Assembly: GCF_031432215.1 (NCBI RefSeq)
Contig: NZ_JAVKGN010000001.1
Span: forward strand, 1,479,421-1,543,420
Length of the DNA: 64,000 bases
Direction of reading: 5' to 3'
Source: Halodesulfurarchaeum sp. HSR-GB
GTDB taxonomy: Archaea > Halobacteriota > Halobacteria > Halobacteriales > Halobacteriaceae
Positions 26,113-35,717 of the stretch are shown here, in pieces; position 1 is the first letter of the stretch; each line of letters opens with the position of its first letter. Made by a program: the position numbers and the translations under genes. The notes under the pieces were generated by a model. The model made no database searches. It saw only the letters and a list, made by a program, of their open reading frames with translations, and had not been told where the DNA came from.

Positions 26113-26982
26113 ATGATACCAATTCAACTCCGGTTCGCCGTCGAACCGTACGTACCGCTCCTATTGACCGCTCTCACGAGGGTTTTTCTGTTCCTGGTCG
26201 TCTTCGGGCTGCTGTATTGGCTGGGTAAACCCATCGTGACTCGGATGGTCCGATCGGCACTCGAGCAACGCGGGTTCGAAGAGACCCTCATCTCCCTCGC
26301 GGTTAGCGTGGCCAGCGGGGTCACAGTGGTATTCGCGATCGCGATCGCCGCGACCGTGGCCGGTTTCGGTGTCGTGCTCGCCGCGTTCGCGACTCTGGCT
26401 GGCGCCCTCGCCCTGGCTGTTGGGTTTGCGGCCCGGGATCTCATCGCCAACTTCGTCGCGGGGATTTTCATCCTCCAGGACAAGCCGTTCGTCGTCGGGG
26501 ACTGGATCGAGTGGAACGACAAAAGTGCCGTCGTTCGGGACATCGAGCTCCGGGTGACGAAACTGGACACCTTCGATAACGAGCTGGTCACGGTCCCGAA
26601 CAGCGAACTCGCTGGGAACGCCGTCTTCAACAACGTGGCGAACGACCGGCGCCGAATCGCAGTCGGTTTCGGGATCGGGTATGGCGACGATATTCAGGAA
26701 GCCCGTGCAGCTATCCTGGAGGAAGCTGCACAGATCGACGCCGTTCTCCAGGATCCGGAACCCAGTGCTCCGGTCGTAGAACTCGGAGACTCAGCCGTCG
26801 TTTTGTCGGGGCGGGTCTGGATCGATCCGCAGGAACACGGGTACGGTGGGGTGCGAGCGCAGTTCGTCGAGGCGGTCAAGGAGCGGTTCGACGAGGCGGG
26901 GATCGACATGCCCTATCCGACGAACGAACTTACCGGCGAGATCGACGTCAACGACGTCGGGGCTCCAGCCCCGAGTGACTGA
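26113..26982 (+). CDS. MscS-family mechanosensitive channel (complete)
   Basis: A 289-residue protein; the ATG at 26113 is preferred over a TTG 12 bases earlier. Membrane helices include YVPLLLTALTRVFLFLVVFG and the pore helix region VVLAAFATLAGALALAVGFA, followed by the MscS beta domain (DKPFVVGDWIEWND, VPNSELAGNAVFNN). The C-terminal domain ends with YPTNELTGE. It is a paralogue of the cut gene at 1-752 but has an N-terminal half adapted differently. A TATTAAGA box lies about 38 bp upstream. Confidence 0.93.
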   Translation: MIPIQLRFAVEPYVPLLLTALTRVFLFLVVFGLLYWLGKPIVTRMVRSALEQRGFEETLISLAVSVASGVTVVFAIAIAATVAGFGVVLAAFATLAGALALAVGFAARDLIANFVAGIFILQDKPFVVGDWIEWNDKSAVVRDIELRVTKLDTFDNELVTVPNSELAGNAVFNNVANDRRRIAVGFGIGYGDDIQEARAAILEEAAQIDAVLQDPEPSAPVVELGDSAVVLSGRVWIDPQEHGYGGVRAQFVEAVKERFDEAGIDMPYPTNELTGEIDVNDVGAPAPSD

Positions 26983-27160
26983 TCGAGTTTCGGTCCTCGT
27001 GGGGCATGTGATCGACCAGAGTAGTTCCCAGAGGGCGATCAAGAAAGCACGCACGAGAATTGCGCGGTAATAGATGTGCTCTCTGTCTGCCCCCTTCCTG
27101 GCCGAACGTTTCACTTCCCGGAAATTTTTGTACCCATCCTGCCGTTTCTTCCTGTAGAAC

Positions 27161-28246
27161 GTGCCACATGATGACTCGCGGTTGCTGACGTGGATAAGAG
27201 AGTCCGGCCCCGTCCTGTTTGGAGCGCTCGCCGCGCTTGGACTCTTCCTTTTTGCCGTACAGTTGCTTGGGGCCTCGACCGAAGCCGCGGCGGGCCCCCT
27301 GGAACGACTCTTCAGACGAATCGTCAGCGGTGACGGTTCGGCACTCGGCGTGAGCTGGCTTGCAACGTACGTGGTGACAAACGGGTCGATCGTCGCTGCG
27401 ATCTCGGTGTCACTCTTCGACGTATCAATTATTAGCAGTACGGAACTGTTTCTGATGGTGATTGGGTCGCGATTGGGGAGTGCGGCGATCGTCCTGTTTG
27501 TCGGGGCGATGGATTATTTCCAGAAACATCGGTATTCGCTGGGTCATGCAACGGAACTGGGGCTTTTGACCTTCATCGTCACGCACTCAATATACCTCCC
27601 GGCGACGGTGTTGGGCTACCTCGTATTGCCATCGCTGGAACACTCGGTCGGCGGTCTCATCGTCGGGAGCGTCACCGGATTTCAGTTGTTGGTCGTCTTT
27701 CAGCCCATTACTCGCGCCGTCGTTTCGTCGCTCGGCGTCTGGCCGGGGCTCGCTATCGCTGTCGGGGTCCTCTTTGCGAGTCTCACGTTGTTCGATCGGA
27801 CACTCGGTCGGGTCAATACCACGTGGCTCCGTGAGGGACTTTTCGGTCGGTTTCGGAACCGCTGGGTGGCCTTCGGCATCGGCCTGTTGGTTACTGCTGT
27901 TACTACCAGCGTGGCGTTCTCCCTGGGTGTGATCGTCCCTCTGTACAATCGAGGCTACGTGAAACGCAGGGAGATCGTGCCGTATATCCTCGGTGCGAAT
28001 ATTGGGACGTTTGCCGACACCCTCGCGGTAGCTATTTTGCTGGAATCACCGGTGGCGCTACTGGTCATCATGACCGTTTTGGGTGCGGGAAGCCTCCTAA
28101 TCACTGGGTTCCTGGTGTGGTATCCAGCGTACTACCGGCCCGTCGCGAATGTCCAAAACCATCTTGAAACTGATCGACGGGTGCTCGGAGCGTTTTTACT
28201 TGCTTTACTCCTCGTGCCCGTTTTGCTGGTGGTTCTGCCGATGTAG
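27161..28246 (+). CDS. Na/Pi-cotransporter-like membrane protein, divergent
   Basis: A 361-residue protein with about nine membrane helices, from a GTG start at 27161. The N-terminal FGALAALGLFLFAVQLLGAS and the second-repeat segment VPYILGANIGTFADTLAVAI are characteristic of the Na/Pi cotransporter (NptA/PNaS) family. The QSSS sequence that binds phosphate and Na+ in both repeats is replaced by VTNGS in the first and VAFSL in the second. It may therefore carry another solute or be regulatory. The downstream Usp gene (51 bp away) suggests an old transporter-Usp pair. Confidence 0.78.
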   Translation: MPHDDSRLLTWIRESGPVLFGALAALGLFLFAVQLLGASTEAAAGPLERLFRRIVSGDGSALGVSWLATYVVTNGSIVAAISVSLFDVSIISSTELFLMVIGSRLGSAAIVLFVGAMDYFQKHRYSLGHATELGLLTFIVTHSIYLPATVLGYLVLPSLEHSVGGLIVGSVTGFQLLVVFQPITRAVVSSLGVWPGLAIAVGVLFASLTLFDRTLGRVNTTWLREGLFGRFRNRWVAFGIGLLVTAVTTSVAFSLGVIVPLYNRGYVKRREIVPYILGANIGTFADTLAVAILLESPVALLVIMTVLGAGSLLITGFLVWYPAYYRPVANVQNHLETDRRVLGAFLLALLLVPVLLVVLPM

Positions 28247-28297
28247 CTCAACGTTCGAGGCCCGAGTTACTTCTTGGGCCGGTTCGAATTGGGAGCT

Positions 28298-28726
28298 ATG
28301 ACCAGTATTGAACGCGTGCTCGTGGCTTTCGATGGGACACAACTTTCCCGGTAGGCCCTCGAGCATGCCCTCGACGTGTATCCCGAGGCATCGATTAGAG
28401 TGCTTCACGTGATCGATTACGTAGAAGAGAGTTACAGTGCCAAACTGTTGGTCGGGTCCGAACGGTTGCGCGAGCGGGCCCATGAACGCTCCGAGCGGTT
28501 ACTCGAACAGGCAGAAGAAATCGCGAACGTAAAGAATCGGTCCATTAGCACCACGACTACAATTGGGCCGGCTCCCCGGGAGATTATCGAGTTCGCAGAC
28601 AGCCACGACATCGATGTCATCGTTCTCGGGAGTCACGGTCGATCGGGCCTTTCACGGGTGCTTCTCGGATCGGTAGCTGATACGGTGACACGCCGTGCCT
28701 CGTCGGCAGTCTGTGTCGTTCGATAA
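28298..28726 (+). pseudogene. universal stress protein (UspA family) interrupted by an in-frame TAG
   Basis: From the ATG at 28298 the frame reads MTSIERVLVAFDGTQLSR, then TAG at 28352-28354, then ALEHALDVYPEASIRVLHVI and on to a full Usp C-terminus (GSHGRSGLSRVLLGSVADTV, the ATP-binding G-2x-G-9x-GS motif). The stop falls exactly where family members have an ordinary residue before the ALEHAL helix, so a single base change explains it. Translation could restart at GTG 28376, but that product would lack the first beta strand and nucleotide-binding Asp. Sequencing error, recent inactivation or readthrough are the alternatives. Confidence 0.85.
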
Positions 28727-28781
28727 TTTGTGTTGCCGCTTCGATTTAGCGGATCCGGGCCGGCCCCAGTAATTTCAGGGG

Positions 28782-29048
28782 TCAGGCCGGTTCGGGCGTC
28801 GATTCGCCCGTCTGTTCCTCGGCCGTCGTGTTTAGTCGGTACAGGCTCTGCCTTGCATCTCGCAGGTACACGTCCTCGGTGATGTAGTTACACTCGTCGA
28901 GTCTGTCAAGGGCATAGCGGACCGTCCGGGCGGAGAGGTTCGTCTCCTCGACCAGGGCTTTCTGCGTGAGCGGGGCGTCGTACTCCAGGACCGTGTAGAC
29001 CAGCTTTGCGCTCGGCGGGAGGTCGTTCAGACAGGGTTCGGGTGCCAT
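28782..29048 (-). CDS. small winged-helix (MarR-like) regulator, paralogue A
   Basis: The ATG at 29048 gives an 88-residue one-domain protein: CLNDLPPSAKLVYTVLEYDA, PLTQKALVEETNLSARTVRY, ALDRLDECNYITEDVYLRDA and RQSLYRLN. This type is common and well conserved in haloarchaea. It follows the sensor kinase gene by 55 bp on the same strand but has its own promoter-like box (29068-29079), shared with its paralogue at 32955. Regulon unknown. Confidence 0.85.
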   Translation of the reverse strand: MAPEPCLNDLPPSAKLVYTVLEYDAPLTQKALVEETNLSARTVRYALDRLDECNYITEDVYLRDARQSLYRLNTTAEEQTGESTPEPA

Positions 29049-29067
29049 ATTCGGACAAAATTGCCGG

Positions 29068-29079
29068 TTATGGGTAAGC
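29068..29079 (-). promoter_or_regulatory. promoter box GCTTACCCATAA of winged-helix paralogue A
   Basis: The box begins 31 bp before the ATG at 29048. The same sequence with one change lies at the same distance from the ATG of paralogue B (32924-32935). It occupies the TATA position of a leaderless transcript. Confidence 0.55.
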
Positions 29080-29103
29080 AGCGAGCCCAATTGTGTGGGC
29101 ACC

Positions 29104-31392
29104 TCAGGAGCGATCCACATCGACTCCCGTGATCTCGAATCGAGCGCCGCCGGATTCGCTCTCGGTGACGGTTAGCGTCCAGTCATGTGCGTTCGTGACT
29201 TGCTCGACGATACTCAATCCGAGGCCGGTCCCGTCAGCCGCAGTCGAATACCCGATTTCGGTGATCGACTCTCGCTCGGGCGGTGGAATGCCTCGACCGT
29301 CGTCAGCGACGTAGAACCCGTCCTCGAGATTTCCGACGGTCACCGTGACAGCGGGTCCAGCGTGTTCGACGGCGTTCCCCAGGAGGTTCTCGAACAACTG
29401 TCGAAGCCGGCTGCGATCGGCGGCGATCGTTTTGTGTGTCGTAACCTCGATCGATGCCTCCCTGGTTTCGATGGTGTCCCAGCTCTGTTTGACTACCGTC
29501 TCGATATCGATGGCCTGCATCTCCCCGACGGAGTCGCCTCGACGAGCGAGTTCCAGGAGGTCCTCGATCAGGTCGTTCATGCGGGTCAGTGACTGTTCGA
29601 TCGGATCGAGGTGATCGCTCTCACAGTCCGCTTCGAGTAGTTCCAGTCGGCCCTCCGCGACCATGAGTGGGTTCTTTAGGTCGTGGCTCACGACCGATGC
29701 GAAGCGTTCGAGTCGTTTCTCGCGGGTTTTTCGTTCCGTGATGTCTCTTGCGACGCTCAAAATCGCCTGTTCGCCCCTGTAAGTGATCAGGCTGGAACTG
29801 ATTTCGACGGGAATCTCCCGGCCCGACTTCGTCCGGTGTTTCGTCTCGAAAACCTGTTGTTCGTCCTCGGGCATCCCCTCGATCAACGCGGCGATCTCAT
29901 CGTCGGACAGTCCCGCGTCGATGTCTTCGGGTGACATGTCCCGAAGTTCGGTTTCGGTATAGCCGAGTGTCTCCACTGCGGTGTCGTTCGCGGTGATGAA
30001 CTGGCCGTCCTGGCTGATTACCCAGACGCTGTCGTTCATCCCGTTGATCAGTTCCTCGTACTCGTCCCGAGCTTGCTCCAGTGCTCGTTCTCGCTCTTTC
30101 TGGGCCGAAATGTCCGTGTACCACACGTAGGAACCCTCGATCCCCGCCTCGTCCGCCCCGTACGGAATCAGTTGAAAGAGAAACTCCCGTGGCCCAGCTT
30201 TCGTCAGTCGAGTCACTTCCCCCGTGATCGATTCCCCGGATTCGGCTCGTTCTCTCCGCTCGACGTGGGTCTCGATCTCGTCTTCGGGGATGAGAACCTC
30301 GTTGACGGGTTCACCGATCAGATCTTCACGTGGATACCCGAACACGTCCTCGAATGCCGAATTCACGTCGGTAAAGCGATGTGTGTCGTCCTCGGCTGGC
30401 CGTGAGGCCGCAATCGGTGTCGGGGCGTTCTCGAAAAGGGCCGTCCGTCGGTCACGTTCCTCTCGCAACCTCTCCTGGATGGTTGCAGCGTGAATCGCGT
30501 GGCCGATGTCAGTTCCGAGTTCGGAAAGCAATTCTCGGGCCGGTCCTTCGAACGGCCACTGGAAGTCCGAATAGAGCACGAGCACGCCATACGTTCTGGA
30601 TTCGGTGGCCAGCGGAACTGCCGCCATTGCCTCGAATCCCCGTTTTGAGGCGGCGGTCTCCCACGGTCCACCCGGATCAACTCCACCGGTTCGAACTTCG
30701 ATCGTCCCTGTCCCGATAGCATCCTGGACGAGGCCCGCTCCGCTCGGGATCGACTCGGCGTCCGGGTCTGTCTCGGGAATCTGGATCGATTGACAGTCCC
30801 CACCGCTCGAACGGGGGCGGAGCTCGCGGGCATTCTCGACTGTCTCACCGGTCCAGACCACGTCGAACGGACTGTCGGCAGCCATCGATTCACAGATCCC
30901 CTCACTGATTTCCCGACGGGTTTGGGCTCGAATTAGCTGCTGATTGATTTCCCGTCGGATGGCTCGCAACCTGTCGAGTCGCTGTCGGTTGTCTTCGGCT
31001 CGTCGCTCGGCGACGGCGTTTTCGATCCGAGTGGCGAGTAACCCGTAATCGTCCGTGCCTGAACGTTTTTGCACGTAGGTGTTCGGCCCGGCTGTGAACG
31101 CCTCTTCGGCGACTGCTTCGGTCCCGTCATCGGTGTACAGGACGAAGGGAAGTTCGTCGTCCACGTTTCTGATGTCACGAAGCAACGCAAGTCCGTTCGA
31201 TTCGGAGAGAGCATACACAGAGACCACACAGTCAAATTCGGTCCGTGAGAGTGCGTCCAGCGCTTCGGAGACGGTTGTCGCGATTGCAGTCTCGAAGGAT
31301 GTGTCCGTCTGGGCGAGGCCAGCCACAGTTCGAGTCGCTAGATCACGGTTAGCGACGAGAAGGACACGGATGGGGTGAGACGTGTCATCCAT
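29104..31392 (-). CDS. sensor histidine kinase: pseudo-receiver, GAF, two PAS, HisKA, HATPase
   Basis: The ATG at 31392 (MDDTSHPIRVLLVANRD) starts a 762-residue soluble kinase. Residues 8-120 form a receiver-like domain lacking the phospho-acceptor Asp (Val59 in CVVSVYALS) and the acidic pair, but keeping Thr (LYTDDG) and Lys (YVQKRSG). A GAF domain follows (about 150-310), then PAS at about 325-440 (FENAPTPIAASRP to WYTDISAQ) and PAS at about 450-560 (MNDSVWVISQDGQFITANDT to VARDITERK). The HisKA H-box is RFASVVSHDLKNPLMVAEGR. The HATPase has NLLGNAVEHAG, DDGRGIPP and TGLGLSIVEQ. No receiver partner is adjacent. It probably senses a cytoplasmic redox or ligand signal. Confidence 0.92.
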   Translation of the reverse strand: MDDTSHPIRVLLVANRDLATRTVAGLAQTDTSFETAIATTVSEALDALSRTEFDCVVSVYALSESNGLALLRDIRNVDDELPFVLYTDDGTEAVAEEAFTAGPNTYVQKRSGTDDYGLLATRIENAVAERRAEDNRQRLDRLRAIRREINQQLIRAQTRREISEGICESMAADSPFDVVWTGETVENARELRPRSSGGDCQSIQIPETDPDAESIPSGAGLVQDAIGTGTIEVRTGGVDPGGPWETAASKRGFEAMAAVPLATESRTYGVLVLYSDFQWPFEGPARELLSELGTDIGHAIHAATIQERLREERDRRTALFENAPTPIAASRPAEDDTHRFTDVNSAFEDVFGYPREDLIGEPVNEVLIPEDEIETHVERRERAESGESITGEVTRLTKAGPREFLFQLIPYGADEAGIEGSYVWYTDISAQKERERALEQARDEYEELINGMNDSVWVISQDGQFITANDTAVETLGYTETELRDMSPEDIDAGLSDDEIAALIEGMPEDEQQVFETKHRTKSGREIPVEISSSLITYRGEQAILSVARDITERKTREKRLERFASVVSHDLKNPLMVAEGRLELLEADCESDHLDPIEQSLTRMNDLIEDLLELARRGDSVGEMQAIDIETVVKQSWDTIETREASIEVTTHKTIAADRSRLRQLFENLLGNAVEHAGPAVTVTVGNLEDGFYVADDGRGIPPPERESITEIGYSTAADGTGLGLSIVEQVTNAHDWTLTVTESESGGARFEITGVDVDRS

Positions 31393-31833
31393 TTTCTGGT
31401 AGCTGGTAGGTTCTGCTGGTATGCCTGTAGTACTTTCCCCAAACCGGGGGCTAGCGTGGAACAAGAAAAACTCCCGGAAGAGGGGGGAATCCCGGGAGCA
31501 TGGCAGGCAAATGGGGGAGAGGGGGTGGGCTCGTCTGGGCGTTGAGCCCGTTCTTAACTAACCGTTCATTCAGCCATAAGTTTTCTGTTCACCCTGGGTT
31601 CCTCCTCTATCTGGTTCGCGGGCTTGTTCACATCGCAAGGCAATGTGAAATTGGCAATTGACTTTGGTTTGTTAGCCACAATGGAGGTGAGTGAGTACCT
31701 CCTCCTTTCATTCAGTCAGGAATGATTGATCGGCACCTTCTATTGGACGGGGCCCCGGCCGCTGAAAACAGTGAGACGGAGGTCTGTCGGGGGCCCACTC
31801 GACAGGCAACCCAGCGATTGGAGGGAGCAATCC
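31393..31833. other. 441-bp non-coding gap with inverted repeats
   Basis: No credible gene is seen. The gap is less GC-rich than its surroundings in the middle (31560-31690). It holds a 7-bp inverted repeat (CTCCCGG at 31471-31477 with CCGGGAG at 31492-31498) in the region upstream of the sensor kinase, and a 6-bp one (GGAGGT at 31683-31688 with ACCTCC at 31697-31702). Both kinase and SHOCT promoters must lie here. Confidence 0.6.
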
Positions 31834-32124
31834 ATGCTCGGTAGCCTCCTCGTCATGCGGGGTGGCGGAATGGTCGGTCCGGGTGGGTTCTGGGTCCCAG
31901 TGGTTCTGCTCGTCGTTCTGGGGCTCTTTGCCTACGAATACCTGCGGTCCCCGAAACACGGGCGGGGTATGGCTCGGGACAAACAGCACTCGCGGCGTGG
32001 GCACTCGACAGGGGCACCCAAGACGGACGAAGAGCGGATCGAGGACCTCAAGGACCGATTCGTGGCTGGCGAACTCTCAAAAGAGGAGTACGAAAAACGC
32101 CTCGAAGTCCTTTACGACAGTTAG
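31834..32124 (+). CDS. SHOCT-domain membrane protein
   Basis: A 96-residue protein starting at the ATG at 31834, which has a good Shine-Dalgarno (GGAGGG at 31820-31825). One membrane span (GFWVPVVLLVVLGLFAYEYL) is followed by a basic linker and a C-terminal SHOCT motif (RIEDLKDRFVAGELSKEEYE, then KRLEVL). SHOCT is a short oligomerisation motif found in many small membrane proteins of unknown role. Confidence 0.87.
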   Translation: MLGSLLVMRGGGMVGPGGFWVPVVLLVVLGLFAYEYLRSPKHGRGMARDKQHSRRGHSTGAPKTDEERIEDLKDRFVAGELSKEEYEKRLEVLYDS

Positions 32125-32188
32125 GCGGCCGAACGTACCCGAATATGTTCGTCGGACATCCTTTTCGGTCTGAGGCCCTCTGACCAGT

Positions 32189-32584
32189 ATGGAACGATCT
32201 GACTGGGGTGGCGACCTGACAAAGACCACGACCGTGGCAGTTCGCTGTACCGGCCACGTTCGCGATGCCGTGGGGGCACACGAACTCACCTACTCCTTTG
32301 CCGGCGAGACACTCGGAGATTTTCTGGCTGCCTTTTTCGAGGCGTATGACGTCGAGGAGTTGGTGTTGGCAACGACTCCCGAAGAAGAGACCACCGATGG
32401 ATGGGCGGACCCGCCGGAAGAACTCCCCGGGACCTGGAGTCGGAATCCACCGGGCGAACGAACCCGTCGGTTCGCCCGGATCACGATCAACGGGACGTTC
32501 AACGTCCACCTGGACGGGTTCCGGACGAAACTGGAAGACGGGGATCGGGTGGCGATGATGAATCCCTTCGTCTTTTGCTTCTAA
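32189..32584 (+). CDS. MoaD/ThiS-like beta-grasp protein without a Gly-Gly tail
   Basis: A 131-residue protein. TTVAVRCTGHVRDAVGAHEL, FAGETLGDFLAAFFEAYDV and the C-terminal FARITINGTFNVHLDGFRTK then LEDGDRVAMMNPFVFCF follow the beta-grasp order of MoaD/ThiS/SAMP proteins. A roughly 30-residue insert (EEETTDGWADPPEELPGTWS) sits in the middle. True sulfur carriers and archaeal modifiers end in Gly-Gly; this one ends in Cys-Phe, so it cannot be activated in the usual way. Family assignment is moderate. Confidence 0.68.
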   Translation: MERSDWGGDLTKTTTVAVRCTGHVRDAVGAHELTYSFAGETLGDFLAAFFEAYDVEELVLATTPEEETTDGWADPPEELPGTWSRNPPGERTRRFARITINGTFNVHLDGFRTKLEDGDRVAMMNPFVFCF

Positions 32585-32592
32585 GCCGAACC

Positions 32593-32763
32593 TCACTCGA
32601 CTTCGACGGTGTCCATTCGGTTCCGAACTCGTTCGTCACTCGGGGGCGTTTTCCCGTGGTCGGCTTCGGCGTGTCGTTTCACCTGTGAGATGATCTCCGC
32701 TGGGTCTGCTGCCCGGATCAGGAACACACAATCGGGGGCCTGACACTCGAACTGATATGCCAT
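32593..32763 (-). CDS. DUF1059 family small protein
   Basis: A 56-residue protein; the start at 32763 gives MAYQFECQAPDCVFLIRAAD, the family N-terminus with a C-x4-C pair. It is followed by EIISQVKRHAEADHGKTPP, where a DUF1059 zinc-finger-like fold places its His residues. The Cys2His2 arrangement suggests metal binding. Function unknown. Confidence 0.82.
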   Translation of the reverse strand: MAYQFECQAPDCVFLIRAADPAEIISQVKRHAEADHGKTPPSDERVRNRMDTVEVE

Positions 32764-32923
32764 GGTCGGGTTTTGGGGCGATAAGCGGTTACTTCTGCTC
32801 CCGAACATCTTCGACGGAACGACTTCCAAGGGCTGTTTTGGCTTTGTATGCTGTTCACGAAACCGCTTCGAGGCGACTCACGGGACTGTTACCCGGTGCC
32901 AAACCCAATCACATTCCCATCGG

Positions 32924-32935
32924 GCTTACCCACAA
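32924..32935 (+). promoter_or_regulatory. promoter box GCTTACCCACAA of winged-helix paralogue B
   Basis: The box starts 31 bp before the ATG at 32955 and differs by one base from the box at the same distance before the paralogue at 29048. Confidence 0.55.
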
Positions 32936-32954
32936 ACTGGCCCAAACTGTTGAT

Positions 32955-33215
32955 ATGAAGCGCCCAGATTGTGTCGACGAGATGGCCCCGCACACACAGA
33001 TGGTCTTCGAGACCCTCGCCAAAGAATCGCCCATGACCCAAGCGGAGCTCCTCGAAGCGACCCGGCTCCCATTTCGGGTTGGATGTGATGCGATTTCCGA
33101 ACTGACCGAAGCGGACCTGATCACAGCGGAAATTCATGCACATGGAAGACGCCGTCTTTATCAGGTGCAGACGACCGATACTCGATCCGCCGACGAGCAA
33201 GTCGTGAGTGCCTGA
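32955..33215 (+). CDS. small winged-helix regulator, paralogue B
   Basis: An 86-residue protein of the same type as 28782-29048: MKRPDCVDEMAPHTQMVFET, SPMTQAELLEATRLPFRVGC (recognition region), AISELTEADLITAEIHAHGR and RRLYQVQ. Its recognition helix differs from paralogue A (LPFRVGCDAI against LSARTVRYAL), so it likely reads another site. The long in-frame extension upstream (from 32757) is rejected because the shared promoter box fits this ATG. It is upstream of katG by 155 bp. Confidence 0.84.
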   Translation: MKRPDCVDEMAPHTQMVFETLAKESPMTQAELLEATRLPFRVGCDAISELTEADLITAEIHAHGRRRLYQVQTTDTRSADEQVVSA

Positions 33216-33334
33216 AATACACAGTTGACGGCCGAAAACCACCCGGCTGTCAGATTTGTTCGGACACCAGTTTGGACCGCAAAACTCCTCGTTTTCCAGG
33301 GAAGTCCCACTCTTCTTCCGCACGTAGACTTTAG

Positions 33335-35533
<2,199 letters not shown>

Positions 35534-35538
35534 GCTCA

Positions 35539-35634
35539 TTGACCTCCTCCCACGTTCACAAGACCTTCGGTCTTGTGTAGCCCACCAGAACGCGAAGCGT
35601 TCTGGGGACGGCTAAAGCCGTGGGATTCCCACGG
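35539..35634. mobile_element. IS200/IS605-like palindromic remnant (PATE/MITE-type)
   Basis: The gap between katG and ilvD starts with TTGAC then CCTCCTCCCACG, resembling the left end of haloarchaeal IS200/IS605 elements. It then holds three back-to-back stem-loops: CACAAGACC/GGTCTTGTG (9 bp, loop TTC, 35557-35577), CCAGAACGC/GCGTTCTGG (9 bp, loop GAA, 35585-35605) and ACGGC/GCCGT (35608-35621). It closes with CCGTGGG-ATT-CCCACGG (35618-35634), resembling the right end. No transposase or TnpB is present, so it is a short non-autonomous element. An origin from IS605 ends is inferred from resemblance. Confidence 0.6.
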
Positions 35635-35688
35635 TACCGCACCGCTGGAGTATTCCGAAATAGCCGGTTTTCGTGGCTAACGCAGCCC

Positions 35689-35694
35689 TTTAAA
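35689..35694 (+). promoter_or_regulatory. TATA box (TTTAAA) of ilvD
   Basis: It lies 24-29 bp before the ilvD ATG at 35718, so the transcript is probably leaderless. The palindromic element ends about 55 bp upstream of it. Confidence 0.6.
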
Positions 35695-35717
35695 TGTCGT
35701 GAGAGAGTTGCTCTCGT

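Noticed and set aside
28205-28483. 92-codon minus-strand frame across the broken Usp gene
   Set aside because: The plus-strand Usp similarity continues on both sides of the TAG; the antisense frame has no domain.
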